DNA of 64,000 nucleotides from Candidatus Nanopelagicales bacterium (GTDB lineage Bacteria; Actinomycetota; Actinomycetes; S36-B12), in assembly GCA_030827125.1 (NCBI GenBank), contig JAURFD010000004.1, positions 124,001 through 188,000 of the forward strand, in the 5' to 3' direction. Position numbers and translations under genes: made by a program. A model generated the notes under the pieces. It saw only the letters and a program-made list of their open reading frames with translations. It was not told the DNA's origin and did no database searches. Each line of letters starts with the position of its first letter. Positions within the stretch are counted from its first letter, which is position 1. Positions 16,712 through 26,988 of this stretch are shown piece after piece.

Positions 16712-18088
16712 CTAGGGACCGACGAACTCCAAGGCGCTATCTGCCACCGCAATGATGACCCACGTCCCGCGATCCTCGATCGTCGCCAGTTCGTACGCCG
16801 GCAGGATGAGCAAGGTCCCGTCAGGTTGCCAGTACTGCGCCAGCGTCGATGTGGCGTCCGTGGCAATCGCCGGATCCCACCACAGTTGGACTTTGGCGGG
16901 ATCACCCGCGGGGACGTCCGACGTCACCGTGCCCGCACTATCAACGCCCGCACTATCGACGGTGGTGTCTCCTCGTGTCGTGGCGACGCCATCCTGGGCC
17001 TCCGCCATGGGATAGATCCCGCCATCACCGGTCAGGGACGGCCCGAGGGCCGCGTACTTTGGATCCGCGCTGCGCAGCACGGCCGTGCGCGCTCCGACGA
17101 TCGGATAGTCCGGGACAACTTCCAGACCGGCCGCGAAGCCGTTCGCGGAGGACAGACCCTCGCCGGTGAAGTTGAACGACCACGACAGTTGGGTGCGCTG
17201 ACCGTCCACGAGTTGCCATGCGGTGACCCACGTACTCCAGTCATCAGACATGGACTCCCACTCGATGCTGGTGTCCAAGGTGGCGTCGTCGGTGACGCCG
17301 ATCTGCGCGAGGAGTGCGCGCGCACCCTTGACGGCATCCCGCGTGGACGGCGGAGCCACGTCGGGCACACAATCCACCGGTGCCGGTTCGATGGTGGCGC
17401 CATCGCCGTCCACCGGCATCGGCTCGACGTAGCCACAGTCCCAGGTGGTGATCGTCGGGTCCCAGTAGGACCAACTCACCATGGCATCGGAACTCACCCA
17501 CACGCTGGCCGACTCGTCCGAGCCGACCCGCCAGTCACCCCACTCCTCCTTGGTCGGCTGTCCCGCGACGCCGAAGGTCGTCGCCAGGAGCGTCGCGAGG
17601 GCCTCACGGTCGACGCCGGTGCCCACGAGGCGATATCCCCGAGCCGTGCCAGCCTCATTGGGCAGGTTGGGGGACGGCAGCAGGGTGACGCCGTAGCCGG
17701 GGAAGATCTTCGACTCCACGGCGGCATCCGCCGCGGCATTCGCCGTGCCCGCTGGCCCGGCTTCGCCACCGACGGAGGCCAACGGCGGTGACGCCGCGCC
17801 CACAACAGGAATCGATTCATCGGGAGCGGTAGCTGCTGGCGCCTGCGCTACCGGGGCGGTTGACCGACCAACGGCCATACCTCCCAGGACTGCTCCGGCG
17901 AGAAGAGCGACACCCGCGGCCACGGCCCCCGCCACGACGAGAGTCCGATGACGACGCAGGGGCACGATGTTGCCCTCGCCTGCCTGCGCCACCACACGCG
18001 CTCGAACACCGCTCATGTCCGCGACGGGGATGTCGCGGGCCGGATCAGCATCCTGCAATCGATCGTGGAGATCGTCGTCGCCAGCCAT
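16712..18088 (-). CDS. Membrane protein downstream of ECF sigma factor (anti-sigma-like)
   Basis: 458-aa protein with an acidic cytoplasmic N-terminus (DDLHDRLQDADPARDIP), one transmembrane helix (about 49-72) and a large extracytoplasmic domain after an Ala/Pro-rich linker. The layout, and its position just downstream of an ECF sigma gene, fit the sigma-linked membrane proteins of actinobacteria. No zinc-binding anti-sigma motif (HXXXCXXC) is visible, so an anti-sigma role is inference. The outer part has no recognised domain; it is rich in Trp and Asp. GGAGGA precedes the ATG. Confidence 0.75.
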   Translation of the reverse strand: MAGDDDLHDRLQDADPARDIPVADMSGVRARVVAQAGEGNIVPLRRHRTLVVAGAVAAGVALLAGAVLGGMAVGRSTAPVAQAPAATAPDESIPVVGAASPPLASVGGEAGPAGTANAAADAAVESKIFPGYGVTLLPSPNLPNEAGTARGYRLVGTGVDREALATLLATTFGVAGQPTKEEWGDWRVGSDESASVWVSSDAMVSWSYWDPTITTWDCGYVEPMPVDGDGATIEPAPVDCVPDVAPPSTRDAVKGARALLAQIGVTDDATLDTSIEWESMSDDWSTWVTAWQLVDGQRTQLSWSFNFTGEGLSSANGFAAGLEVVPDYPIVGARTAVLRSADPKYAALGPSLTGDGGIYPMAEAQDGVATTRGDTTVDSAGVDSAGTVTSDVPAGDPAKVQLWWDPAIATDATSTLAQYWQPDGTLLILPAYELATIEDRGTWVIIAVADSALEFVGP

Positions 18089-18189
18089 GGTTCCTCCTCA
18101 GCCGACCTTCGCGGCTTCTACTTCGGTCTATGTCGCGAGGACGACGCATCTTGCACCGCTAGGACCACGAATTGCCGCAGAGCGCGCTC

Positions 18190-18672
18190 CTAGGACGCAG
18201 CAATCTCGTCGCGCAGTCGGGCGCGCGCCCTACTCAGGGCAGCGGCAGCCCCGCCGGTGCTGATCCCCAGGGCTGTGGCCAGTGCGTCACCGCTCAGCCC
18301 TTCCCACGCGGACAGACGGAGGATCTCTCGGTCACGTGGAGTGAGGCGCGCCCACGCCGACCGCAGGGCTAGGTCGTCGGTCACAAGCTCCGCCGGGTCG
18401 TTCTCGTCAATCCGGTCGACCTCGTCGATATCCGTGACCGGCCGCTCAGACTCCCGGCGGCGGTAGTTGGCGAGGACCCGTCGGCTCACGGCGTACAGCC
18501 ACGGCAGTTCGAAGCCCGCCGGGATGCTCTCCCGCCTACGCCACGCGATGACGAAGACGTCGGCGGTCAGGTCTTCGGCCGTCGACATCGGATCGGGCTG
18601 ATCGCCGAGGCGTCGGAGCAGGTAGCGACGTACCTGGTCGGCGTAGGCGTCGAACAGTGTTTCGAGTCTCAC
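18190..18672 (-). CDS. ECF-type RNA polymerase sigma factor
   Basis: 160-aa sigma factor with region 2 (ADQVRRYLLRR, then AEDLTADVFVIAWRR and the -10 recognition LPWLYAVSRRVLANYRRR) and region 4 (LRSAWARLTPRDREILRLSAWEGLSGDALATALGIS), which carries the HTH for -35 contact. The GTG start at 18672 was chosen because a GGAGGAGG Shine-Dalgarno lies just upstream; the in-frame extension to 18792 has none. It should be controlled by the membrane protein encoded 101 bp downstream. Confidence 0.88.
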   Translation of the reverse strand: MRLETLFDAYADQVRRYLLRRLGDQPDPMSTAEDLTADVFVIAWRRRESIPAGFELPWLYAVSRRVLANYRRRESERPVTDIDEVDRIDENDPAELVTDDLALRSAWARLTPRDREILRLSAWEGLSGDALATALGISTGGAAAALSRARARLRDEIAAS

Positions 18673-18838
18673 GCGACCTCCTCCCCTGCTGGCTATCCCG
18701 GGCATCCCGAGTCTCACCCCATGGACGCAGGCCCCAGTCTCCCGGATCCCTGTCGATTCCCTGAAAGCGGTGACACGACACGGGGGCCTCACCTACCGTC
18801 ACGACCAATCAACCCGATGGAAATGCTCGGAGGTACCT

Positions 18839-20032
18839 ATGGCACAGCACGATGTCGTCATCATCGGCGGCGGGACAGCAGGAATCAGCGTTGCGGCCCG
18901 ACTACGCAACGAAGGAGTGACCGATGTCGCGGTGATCGAACCATCGACCGTCCACTACTACCAGCCGCTGTGGACACTGGTGGGCGGAGGCGAAGCCAAC
19001 ATTGACGACACGGTCCGTCCCGAGTCGTCCGTCATGCCCAAGGGGGTCACCTGGATTCGCGGTGCGGCCACCGGTGTCGATCCGGACAAGCAGACGGTCT
19101 CGCTCGACAACGGTGAGTCGGTTGGCTACCAGTGGCTCGTCGTGGCCGCCGGCATTCAGCTGGACTGGGACAAGATCCCCGGCCTCACCGAAACACTGGG
19201 ACGCAATCGCGTGTCGAGCAACTACCGTTACGACCTGGCGCCACAGACGTGGGAGTTCATCCAGGCCACCTCGTCGGGCACCGCGGTCTTCACGATGCCG
19301 CCCGGACCGATCAAGTGCGCCGGCGCTCCTCAGAAGATCGCCTACCTCGCCTGCGATCACTGGCGTCGCCGCGGCGTCCTCGGCAACATGGACGTGCATC
19401 TCATCCTGCCGACGCCCGGCATGTTCGGTATCCCGGAGTTCGCCGCGGGACTCAAGAAGGCCGCCGACCGCTACGGCATCAAGGTTCACTTCGAGAGCAA
19501 GTTGAACTCGATTGACGGCGACAACCACAAGGCCGTCATCAGCAAGCTCGACGGGAGCGGGGAGGAGACGCTGGACTTCACCATGGCGCACATCACTCCG
19601 CCACAAAGTGCACCGGATTGGATCAAGGCCAGCCCGCTCGCGGATCCGGAGAGCCCCTTCGGCTACCTCAACGTCGACAAGCACTCGCTGCAGAGCGTGA
19701 ACTATCCCAACGTGTTTGGCCTCGGCGACTGCACGAACACCCCGAACTCCAAGACCGGCGCCGCCGTGCGCAAGCAGGCCCCGACCCTCGTCGCCAACCT
19801 CATGGCGGCACGCAAAGGGGCTGGCACTGCCAAGTCCTACGACGGCTACGCGTCCTGCCCGCTCATCACCGCCAAGGGCAAGTGCATCATGGCGGAGTTC
19901 AACTACAACATGGAGCGGACACCCACCTTCCCCGTCCTGGACATGACCAAGGAACGTTGGGACATGTACATGGTCAAGAAGCACGCGCTGCCGCGCATGT
20001 ACTGGGACTTCATGCTCAAGGGCCGGGCCTGA
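18839..20032 (+). CDS. sqr: Sulfide:quinone oxidoreductase-type flavoprotein
   Basis: 397-aa FAD enzyme oxidising sulfide and passing electrons to quinone. It has an N-terminal FAD site (VIIGGGTAGIS, 7-17), the redox cysteines of the mitochondrial-like group (Cys160 in IKCAGAPQK, Cys340 in YASCPL) and the FAD-ribityl/quinone motif GLGDCTNTPNSKT (294-306). The C-terminus is amphipathic, allowing peripheral membrane attachment. GGAGG lies 5-6 nt before the ATG. Its 3' end overlaps the opposing MobA-like gene by 17 bp. No persulfide dioxygenase or rhodanese gene is nearby. Confidence 0.85.
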   Translation: MAQHDVVIIGGGTAGISVAARLRNEGVTDVAVIEPSTVHYYQPLWTLVGGGEANIDDTVRPESSVMPKGVTWIRGAATGVDPDKQTVSLDNGESVGYQWLVVAAGIQLDWDKIPGLTETLGRNRVSSNYRYDLAPQTWEFIQATSSGTAVFTMPPGPIKCAGAPQKIAYLACDHWRRRGVLGNMDVHLILPTPGMFGIPEFAAGLKKAADRYGIKVHFESKLNSIDGDNHKAVISKLDGSGEETLDFTMAHITPPQSAPDWIKASPLADPESPFGYLNVDKHSLQSVNYPNVFGLGDCTNTPNSKTGAAVRKQAPTLVANLMAARKGAGTAKSYDGYASCPLITAKGKCIMAEFNYNMERTPTFPVLDMTKERWDMYMVKKHALPRMYWDFMLKGRA

Positions 20033-20603
20033 ACCCCAACCTCCGAGCATCCTCGGGGCGGTCGACATCGTCGGCCGCCCCGTTCTCGTCGGGTACGCCG
20101 ATCACCCCGGCGGGACGCAGGTCATCGAGGATTCGGCGTACCGACATGTTCTCGCCGCTGCCGTAGGTCGCGGTCACCCGTCGCAGCGCCGAGACGTCGT
20201 AGAGGGTGGTGATCGGCTGCTCACGACCCTGGTCATCGACCAACGTGGCGGCCACATGATCGGATGCGCCAAGCGCGTCACGCAGACGCGGTATGGCGAG
20301 GGCGCCGCGGGGACTGTCGCCCGCCAGCACCATGACCTGGTCGCAGTCGGCTGGCACGTCGCGCAGGCCGGTGATCAGCGCGGCACACGGGCCGCCCCCG
20401 GCTGGCACCTCACGGGTCCAGATCACCGTGGCGTCCACCGCGCGCTGAGGGCCTACGACGATGACGGGATCGGCGTACTCGGCGGCTCCAGTGCACACGA
20501 TGTCCAGCAGTGTGCGACCACTGTCGTCACGCAGAGCAAGCTTGTCAGCACCGAATCGTCGCGCCTGCCCACCGGCAATAACGATGGCCGCTAGTCGACC
20601 CAC
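20016..20603 (-). CDS. mobA: MobA-like molybdenum cofactor nucleotidyltransferase
   Basis: 195-aa NTP transferase fold protein adding a nucleotide to molybdopterin. The N-terminal nucleotide-binding loop (VIAGGQARRFGADKLAL, 8-24) is intact, followed by VPAGGGPCAALITGL and VMVLAGDSP. It overlaps the enoyl-CoA hydratase start region by 13 bp and is the last gene of the AtuA/carboxylase operon, an unexpected location for a cofactor gene. Substrate (GTP versus CTP) is not certain. Confidence 0.8.
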   Translation of the reverse strand: MGRLAAIVIAGGQARRFGADKLALRDDSGRTLLDIVCTGAAEYADPVIVVGPQRAVDATVIWTREVPAGGGPCAALITGLRDVPADCDQVMVLAGDSPRGALAIPRLRDALGASDHVAATLVDDQGREQPITTLYDVSALRRVTATYGSGENMSVRRILDDLRPAGVIGVPDENGAADDVDRPEDARRLGFRPGP

Positions 20604-21364
20604 GGAGGGTTCCGCTTCTCCAGGAAGGCGGACATGCCCTCCCGAGCCTCATCCGAGGTGAACAGTCCCGCGGACACCTCCGCCGCCCACGCGAATCCCT
20701 CCTGGCGCGGCATCGCTGGAATTCGGCGCAGCAACTCTTTGGTCATGCGGACCGCTTCGGGGCCTCCCCGCCGCAACTGATCCACGTAGCCCGCCACCGC
20801 GGCATCGAGGGCGTCGGGCTCCACGACACTCGTGACCAGTCCCGCCTCGAGGACGCGCTCAGCCGTCACCCGCTCGCCGGTGAGGAGCAACTCCTGCGCA
20901 TCTCGTCGATGCATGACCGCCAGACACGTGACCGAAATGATCGCGGGGGCGACGCCCACGCGGACCTCGCTGAAGGCGAATCGGGCATCGCTCGCCGCAA
21001 TCGCGATGTCGCACGCGGCGACAAGTCCGTTGCCGCCTCCCGCGACATGTCCTTGAACCCGACCAATGACGGGCTTCGGATGATCCAGCATGGCCTCGAG
21101 AACGCCGACGAGATTGCCGGTGCCGCCCGTGGCAAACCCACCCTCGGTGGCGTTGAGTGCGCCCGAGAGGTCCGCGCCCGAGCAGAAGGTGTTGCCGGAC
21201 CCGGTCAGGACGACGACGCGGACTTGCGGATCGTCCGCGGTGGCCGCGAGATGCTCGGCCAGCAGCGTCATGCCCTCGGGATCAAGGCGATTGCGCGCGT
21301 CGGGACGGTTGAGCGTGATGGTCGCCACGCCATCGGCAACACTGAGCAGGACCGCGTCACTCAT
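20591..21364 (-). CDS. Enoyl-CoA hydratase/isomerase family protein
   Basis: 257-aa crotonase-fold enzyme. Visible motifs: NRPDARNRLDPEG, the oxyanion-hole GNTFCSGADLSG (58-69), and GHVAGGGNGLVAACDIAIA (the second oxyanion-hole loop), with EVRVGVAPA following. It starts inside the stop of the acyl-CoA dehydrogenase (ATGA). By analogy with leucine or terpenoid (Atu/Liu) catabolism it may hydrate a branched glutaconyl-CoA made by the carboxylase in the same operon (inference). Confidence 0.88.
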   Translation of the reverse strand: MSDAVLLSVADGVATITLNRPDARNRLDPEGMTLLAEHLAATADDPQVRVVVLTGSGNTFCSGADLSGALNATEGGFATGGTGNLVGVLEAMLDHPKPVIGRVQGHVAGGGNGLVAACDIAIAASDARFAFSEVRVGVAPAIISVTCLAVMHRRDAQELLLTGERVTAERVLEAGLVTSVVEPDALDAAVAGYVDQLRRGGPEAVRMTKELLRRIPAMPRQEGFAWAAEVSAGLFTSDEAREGMSAFLEKRNPPWVD

Positions 21365-22518
21365 CGCTTGCCCATTCCTTCGAGCATGGTGATGATCCGC
21401 AGCATCACCTCGTCGGCGCCACCGCCAATCGACACGAGCCGGGCATCCCGGTAGTAGCGCGCCACCCACATCTCCTCGGCGTAGCCCATACCGCCGTGGA
21501 ACTGCACGCACGCGTCGGCGACCTGGCGGACGAGCCGACCGGTCTTCAGTTTGGCGACGGTGGCTTCGCGAGACACATCGTGACCTGCGAGATAGCGATC
21601 CGCTGCGTGCTGGAGGAATCCATCGACGACGTCGACCTCGGCATACAGCTCTGCCAGCTCGTACTGCAGGTACTGCTGGGCGAGTAGCGGCTTGCCGAAG
21701 GCCTCACGCTCGCGCAGATAGTCCTTCGTCCGGTCCAGGGCGCGGCGGGCACCGGCGAGCGCGATGTAGGCGCCCACCAATCGCTCGTCCTGGAACTGCG
21801 ACATCTGCTGCTGGAACCCCTGCCCGGGCTCCCCAATCGTGTTGCTCACCGGGACCCGCACACCATCGAGCACCAATTCAGCGGTGTCACTGGCCTTGTT
21901 GCCCATCTTCTTGATGGCGCGTCCGACGCTGAAACCCGGTGAATTCGTCGGAACGATGATGAGGCTCATGCCGTGGTAATCGCCCGGCCGCGAGTCGTCA
22001 TCGGTGCGGGCGAGGAGGCACAGCCAATCGGCCTGCGTTCCGTTGGTGATCCACATCTTGCGACCGGTGATGACCCAGTCGTCCCCGTCACGCACGGCGC
22101 GGGTCCGGATACCGGCGACATCGGAGCCAGCATCGGGTTCGCTCACGGCAATGGAGCACACGAGTTCACCACTTAGGGTCGGCTCCAGCCACGTTCGCTT
22201 CAGTTCATCGGATCCGTAGCGAGCCAGCGATGGGGTTGCCATCGAGGTGATGACCGCAATCGCCATGGGCACGGCCGCAAGGTCACAGCGACCCAATTCC
22301 TGCGCGAAGACATAGCTGAAGGAGTGGTCGGCACCGGATCCGCCGAACTCCGGGTCGTACTCCAGGCCGAGGGCTCCGATCGCACCCAGTTTGGGCATGA
22401 GGTCATGCGCGGGGAAGATGCCGGCTTCCTCCCAGGCGTCGGCGTTTGGGTTGATCTCTTCTTCGACCACCCGACGCACTGATTGGCGGAATTGTTCGTG
22501 TTCCGTGGTGAACTCCAT
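21361..22518 (-). CDS. Acyl-CoA dehydrogenase
   Basis: 385-aa FAD-dependent enzyme making the alpha-beta double bond of an acyl-CoA. Signature blocks are present: AVSEPDAGSDVAGIRT, VITGRKMWITNG, QYLQYELAELYAEVD, and CVQFHGGMGYAEEMWVARYYRDARL near the C-terminus. The catalytic base is likely the Glu in YAEEMW. It overlaps tetR by one base and the hydratase by 4 bp. In this operon it could oxidise a branched acyl-CoA such as isovaleryl- or citronellyl-CoA (inference). Confidence 0.92.
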   Translation of the reverse strand: MEFTTEHEQFRQSVRRVVEEEINPNADAWEEAGIFPAHDLMPKLGAIGALGLEYDPEFGGSGADHSFSYVFAQELGRCDLAAVPMAIAVITSMATPSLARYGSDELKRTWLEPTLSGELVCSIAVSEPDAGSDVAGIRTRAVRDGDDWVITGRKMWITNGTQADWLCLLARTDDDSRPGDYHGMSLIIVPTNSPGFSVGRAIKKMGNKASDTAELVLDGVRVPVSNTIGEPGQGFQQQMSQFQDERLVGAYIALAGARRALDRTKDYLREREAFGKPLLAQQYLQYELAELYAEVDVVDGFLQHAADRYLAGHDVSREATVAKLKTGRLVRQVADACVQFHGGMGYAEEMWVARYYRDARLVSIGGGADEVMLRIITMLEGMGKR

Positions 22519-23123
22519 CAGATTCCCTTCGGTGTCGATCCCAGATCTAGTGCCCCGGCCCAGATGCGGGTGAGGGTGGCGGCCGCTTGCTCCTCATCGA
22601 CGTCGTCGCGCATCCAGTGGCGCGCGAATCCCTCCACCATGACGCACAGCGCCGCGGCGGCAACCTGGGGATCGAGGTCCCGTGATGCTTCTCCGGCTCG
22701 CTGCAGGTGCGAAATCGCCGCGGCTACACGCTGGACGTGAGCCTGACGAAGTCCCGCGAGCACATCGCGGAAGGAGTCGTCGATGGCGGCCGCCTGCTCG
22801 ATGACAGAAAGCAATTTCGAATGGGCGACATAGGTGTCGAGATAACTCCGATTGGCGACGTCAATGCGCCTGACCGGGTCCGTGCCCTCAGGAACCCGCA
22901 GAGTCTCGGAAATGTCGGAGACGAGGGATTCCACGACCGCGGCAAGCACCGACTCCTTCGTGGCAAACCACGTGTAGACGGTGCCGTGGCTCACCCCGGC
23001 GGCCGCGGCGATGTCACTCATGCGGGTGGCGGCATATCCCCGCTCCTCAAAGACCTCGCGGGCGGCCGCGAGGAGGGCGTCGCGGGTACGTCGCCCTCGA
23101 TCGGTCAGTGGAACGGCGCTCAT
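22518..23123 (-). CDS. TetR-family regulator of the AtuA/carboxylase operon
   Basis: 201-aa repressor with an N-terminal TetR HTH (TRDALLAAAREVFEERGYAATRMSDIAAAAGVSHGTVYTWFATKESVL, summarised by positions 13-57) and a helical ligand domain. It sits inside the operon, overlapping atuA by 4 bp and the acyl-CoA dehydrogenase by 1 bp. The tandem palindromes at 28592-28628, over the operon promoter, are the obvious binding sites, giving autoregulation. The inducer is probably an acyl-CoA pathway intermediate (inference). Confidence 0.9.
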   Translation of the reverse strand: MSAVPLTDRGRRTRDALLAAAREVFEERGYAATRMSDIAAAAGVSHGTVYTWFATKESVLAAVVESLVSDISETLRVPEGTDPVRRIDVANRSYLDTYVAHSKLLSVIEQAAAIDDSFRDVLAGLRQAHVQRVAAAISHLQRAGEASRDLDPQVAAAALCVMVEGFARHWMRDDVDEEQAAATLTRIWAGALDLGSTPKGI

Positions 23124-24994
23124 GCCAACGACATCCCCGGCGGGGGGAGGAGTTCGGCGGGGATCGGCGCGAGGCGAGCCCGCAGATGCTCACCGAGACC
23201 CTTCGCCTGCGGGTCCACACGGGCCGTCTCCGCGACACCGCGCCCGAGGAGTCCGTGGATGATCACGTTGAGGGCATGCAGGTTCGGCAGTTGATGCACT
23301 TCGACGTCGAGAAGGGCCGCCTCGGGCAGGATCGCGCGGACCCGGTCCGGCGTCATGTAGTCAGCGAGCCACCGGTAGGCCACGTCGCGCTGGGGTACCG
23401 ATGCGGGGATCCACAATCCGACGTTGCCGTTGCCACCCTTGTCCCCGCTGCGCGCACCGACCAGCCGCCCCAGCGGCACGTGCTCGTTGAGTGGCGCGTT
23501 GTTGACGGTTTCGGGCCCGTTTTCCGTCAACAACTCGCCACTCAACGGAAGGGTGAGGGGGGACTCAGCCGGCAGATGGGCGGGGACCGGGACGGAGATC
23601 CCGTCGACCGTCACGGTGGGCCGCGCCGACCCACGCTCGACCGTGGTCGGCCAATAGACACCGTACGGCGTACCCGCGCCGGGTGGAGCGGTCGGGAACA
23701 TCCCCGGATAACTCGACAGCGTGGACTCGATCACCGACGTCGTGAACGGCTTCGCGACCGCTTCGGCCGAGTCGTCACGCACGGTGAGTCGTAGGTGCGA
23801 CTGCGCCTGCCAGGGCATCGCCGGGTCCGCCTGCGCCGTCGGCACCCAGGACACCTCGAGTTCGCGCACGGGGAGGCCAGAACGCGCGGCGCGCGCGGCC
23901 GCACTCATCCCCGGTTCCGTCGCCTCGGCCAGGGTCAGCCCGGTCATCGATCGAAGAGCCAGATTCGCCTTGGCCTCCGCGTCCAGACCGGTGACCACCA
24001 AGGTCATCGAATTGCGGAAACCACCGAGGTAGTTGGCCGCCACCTTGAGTCGCTCGGGCGGTGACTCACCACGCACCTCACTGATGCGGACCCGGTCCGG
24101 ACCCTCCTGGGTGAGCCGAATGGTGTCGAACCGGGCGGTGGCATCGGGATTGGGATACGACAGCCCCTGGATCTCGTAGAGGAGTTGCGCGGTCACCGTT
24201 CCGACCGTCACCGCTCCGCCGGTGTCCGGGTGCTTGGTGATGACCGATGAGCCGTCGTCGGCGACCTCGGCGATGGGGAAGCCCGGATATTCCAGACCGG
24301 GGATCTCGGTGAAGAACGCGTAGTTGCCTCCCGTCACCTGGGCACCGCACTCGATCGCGTGGCCGGCCACCACGGCACCGGCAAAGCGATCGAGGGCCGC
24401 CGGATCGGCATTGGCGGCGTCGGCGTACGACCAGCCATGCCACCACGCCGCCGGACCGACGACGAGGGCCGCGTCGGTGACGCGACCAGTAATCACGACG
24501 TCGGCGCCGGCCGCGAGTGCCGCCGTGATCGGCTCACCGCCGAGATAGGCGTTGGCGGTGAGGAAGGTAATCCCGTCAGGTGTCTCCCTGGTGTCAAGAT
24601 TGCGCCACTCCTCGTCGAGTTCGGCGAACGCCGGCATGAGGTCGTCACCGGTCACCACGCCGATGCTCACGGCACCTAGGCCAAGTCGGTCGACGATCTC
24701 GCTGAGTGCGTCCGCACACCCCTGCGGATCGAGCCCGCCCGCGTTGCTCACAACCCGGATGCCTCGGTCCCGGCAGGTTCCAAGAACCTGCTCCATCTGG
24801 GTGAGGAACGTCCTCGCGTAGCCCGAGCCGGCACCGTGCTTCAGTCGCTGCCGAGCCAGGATCAGCATGGTCAATTCGGCAAGCCAATCGCCGGTCAGGA
24901 CATCAAGGGGGCCACCGTCCACCATCTCCCGAGCCGCCGCGATGCGGTCGCCGAAGAACCCACTGGTATTGCCGATGATGAGGGGACGATTCAC
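23120..24994 (-). CDS. AtuA family protein (acyclic terpene utilisation, DUF1446)
   Basis: 624-aa protein that begins with the family's NTSGFFGDRIAAAREMVDGG and continues LDVLTGDWLAELTM. A central DVVITGRVTDAALVVGPAAW and the C-terminal half (GARSGDKGGNGNVGLWIP) are typical of AtuA. The family is needed for growth on citronellol/geraniol in Pseudomonas, but its biochemical activity is not established to my knowledge. It lies between the biotin carboxylase (5-bp gap) and tetR (4-bp overlap). Confidence 0.88.
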   Translation of the reverse strand: MNRPLIIGNTSGFFGDRIAAAREMVDGGPLDVLTGDWLAELTMLILARQRLKHGAGSGYARTFLTQMEQVLGTCRDRGIRVVSNAGGLDPQGCADALSEIVDRLGLGAVSIGVVTGDDLMPAFAELDEEWRNLDTRETPDGITFLTANAYLGGEPITAALAAGADVVITGRVTDAALVVGPAAWWHGWSYADAANADPAALDRFAGAVVAGHAIECGAQVTGGNYAFFTEIPGLEYPGFPIAEVADDGSSVITKHPDTGGAVTVGTVTAQLLYEIQGLSYPNPDATARFDTIRLTQEGPDRVRISEVRGESPPERLKVAANYLGGFRNSMTLVVTGLDAEAKANLALRSMTGLTLAEATEPGMSAAARAARSGLPVRELEVSWVPTAQADPAMPWQAQSHLRLTVRDDSAEAVAKPFTTSVIESTLSSYPGMFPTAPPGAGTPYGVYWPTTVERGSARPTVTVDGISVPVPAHLPAESPLTLPLSGELLTENGPETVNNAPLNEHVPLGRLVGARSGDKGGNGNVGLWIPASVPQRDVAYRWLADYMTPDRVRAILPEAALLDVEVHQLPNLHALNVIIHGLLGRGVAETARVDPQAKGLGEHLRARLAPIPAELLPPPGMSLA

Positions 24995-24999
24995 GATCT

Positions 25000-26988
25000 C
25001 TACTCCTGCTCCTCGGCGGGACGGACACTGACAACGACGGCGTGCGCATCAACCGCCTGACCGGGCTCAACGAAGACGTCGCCGACCACCCCCGCGATAT
25101 CAGCCACCACGCGGTGCTCCATCTTCATCGCCTCGAGCACGACGAGGGTCTGACCCGGAGCGACGCGGTCTCCCACCGAGACCTCAACCGAGATGATGGT
25201 CCCCGGCATTGGCGTTATCGCACCACCGGCCGCCGAACCGACGTCCTCCGTGCCGAAGCGCGGACGGATGCGCCATTGCGTTGACCACAGGCCATCGTCG
25301 ACGCAGACCAGATCGTCGTACGTCGACACCTGACAGGTACTCGCCAGCCCCTCGCGCAGGAGGAGATGGCCGTCCTGGACGAAGACTCCGGCAGCGCGCC
25401 CCGGTTCGGCATACAGATCTGCTTCCGAATCCAGCACGTTGAGCTCGAGCCCATCACGGGTGAACCACGCTGCGGCGGCGACCACCTCACCGCCGAGCCG
25501 TTCGAGCACGGTGATCTCGGGAACCGCAGGGACATTGCGCCACCCTCGGGGGACGCCATCGTCGGGCCCTTGTCCGCTGAGCGCGATCGCCGCCAGGTGC
25601 CGGTCGAGGATCTCCTCCGGGAGGCGCGGGGTGAGGACGTCGGGCTCCTGTTCGAGGAATGCCGTGGTCGTGTCCCCCGAGTGGAATCGCGGGGATTCCA
25701 GTACGGCGACGAGCGAATCCCGATTGGTGACGAGACCGTGCACACGCGCCCGTCGCAGGCTGCGCGCCAGGATGGCGGCGCACGTCGCGCGGTCGGGCGC
25801 GTGGGTGATGACCTTCGCCAGCATCGGGTCGTAGTGGGTCCCGATCACTGAACCGGACTCCACCCCTGAGTCGACGCGCACGTCGTCCGGGAACTCAAAG
25901 GCCTGCAGTGTGCCGACGCTGGGCAGATAACCGTGCGCCGGATCCTCGGCATACAGGCGCACCTCGATGGCATGGCCCGCGACATTAATCTCACTTTGCT
26001 CACGCGGGAGTTCTTCACCGCGTGCAATGCGGATCTGCCATTCGACGAGGTCAAGCCCCGTGACGAGTTCGGTGACCGGGTGTTCTACCTGAAGGCGCGT
26101 GTTCATCTCGAGGAAGGCGAAGCGCTGCTCGCCGCCCTCGGTCCACACGATGAACTCCACGGTGCCGGCGCCGACATAACCCATCCGCTCCGCCAGCGCC
26201 ACCGCCGCGGCCCGCATGTGCGCGGCGAGATCGCGATCAATCCCGGGTGATGGCGACTCCTCCACGATCTTTTGGTGTCGACGTTGAATGGAGCATTCCC
26301 GCTCACCGAGGTGGACGACACTGCCGTGGCGATCGCCAAAGACCTGCACTTCGACGTGACGCGACCGGGGCAGATAGCGCTCAAGGAAGACGGTCGGGTC
26401 GCCGAAGGAGGAGAGTGCCTCGCGTCGCGCCGACTCGATGGCCTCGGCGAAGTCGGCCGGATCGCTCACGATGCGCATGCCCTTGCCGCCGCCACCCGCG
26501 GACGCCTTGACCATAAGGGGGAAACCCACCGCCTCGGCGATCTGCTGCGCGTCCGCGTCCGCGATGTCCTCGGCCAACTCAGCGCCGGGGACCAGGGGCA
26601 GACCCGCGTCTGCGGCGATGCGCTTCGCCTCCACCTTCAGAGCCATCGCCCGAATCGACTCCGGGGTGGGACCAATCCAGGTCAGGCCCGCCGCGGTCAC
26701 CGCTTCGGCAAATCCCGGATTCTCCGACAGGAAGCCGTATCCGGGATGGATAGCGTCGGCCCCGCTGCGACGCGCCGCATCAAGGATTTGTACGACGTCG
26801 AGATACGTCTCCGCGCTCGTGGATCCGCGGAGGGCCACCGCCACATCAGCGTCGTGGACGAAGGGAGCGTCAGCATCGGGCTCGGAGTAGACCGCCACGG
26901 TCTGAAGTCCCATCGCTCGTGCGGTGCGGAAGACCCGACGGGCGATCTCGCCTCGGTTTGCGACCAGGATTCTGCGCATCACCATCAC
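25000..26988 (-). CDS. Acyl-CoA carboxylase alpha subunit (biotin carboxylase + BCCP)
   Basis: 662-aa biotin-dependent subunit. Domains in order: biotin carboxylase N ([19 protein letters not shown]), ATP-grasp ([13 protein letters not shown], and the catalytic [16 protein letters not shown]), biotin carboxylase C, a BT/linker region, and a C-terminal biotinyl domain with EAMKMEH (biotin lysine about 622). It starts within the stop of the beta subunit gene. With the paired carboxyltransferase it should carboxylate a branched acyl-CoA, for example methylcrotonyl- or geranyl-CoA; the specificity cannot be read here. Confidence 0.93.
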   Translation of the reverse strand: MMVMRRILVANRGEIARRVFRTARAMGLQTVAVYSEPDADAPFVHDADVAVALRGSTSAETYLDVVQILDAARRSGADAIHPGYGFLSENPGFAEAVTAAGLTWIGPTPESIRAMALKVEAKRIAADAGLPLVPGAELAEDIADADAQQIAEAVGFPLMVKASAGGGGKGMRIVSDPADFAEAIESARREALSSFGDPTVFLERYLPRSRHVEVQVFGDRHGSVVHLGERECSIQRRHQKIVEESPSPGIDRDLAAHMRAAAVALAERMGYVGAGTVEFIVWTEGGEQRFAFLEMNTRLQVEHPVTELVTGLDLVEWQIRIARGEELPREQSEINVAGHAIEVRLYAEDPAHGYLPSVGTLQAFEFPDDVRVDSGVESGSVIGTHYDPMLAKVITHAPDRATCAAILARSLRRARVHGLVTNRDSLVAVLESPRFHSGDTTTAFLEQEPDVLTPRLPEEILDRHLAAIALSGQGPDDGVPRGWRNVPAVPEITVLERLGGEVVAAAAWFTRDGLELNVLDSEADLYAEPGRAAGVFVQDGHLLLREGLASTCQVSTYDDLVCVDDGLWSTQWRIRPRFGTEDVGSAAGGAITPMPGTIISVEVSVGDRVAPGQTLVVLEAMKMEHRVVADIAGVVGDVFVEPGQAVDAHAVVVSVRPAEEQE

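Noticed and set aside
18902-20068. 388-codon minus-strand frame
   Set aside because: Antisense of the sulfide:quinone reductase gene, which has FAD and cysteine motifs and a Shine-Dalgarno.
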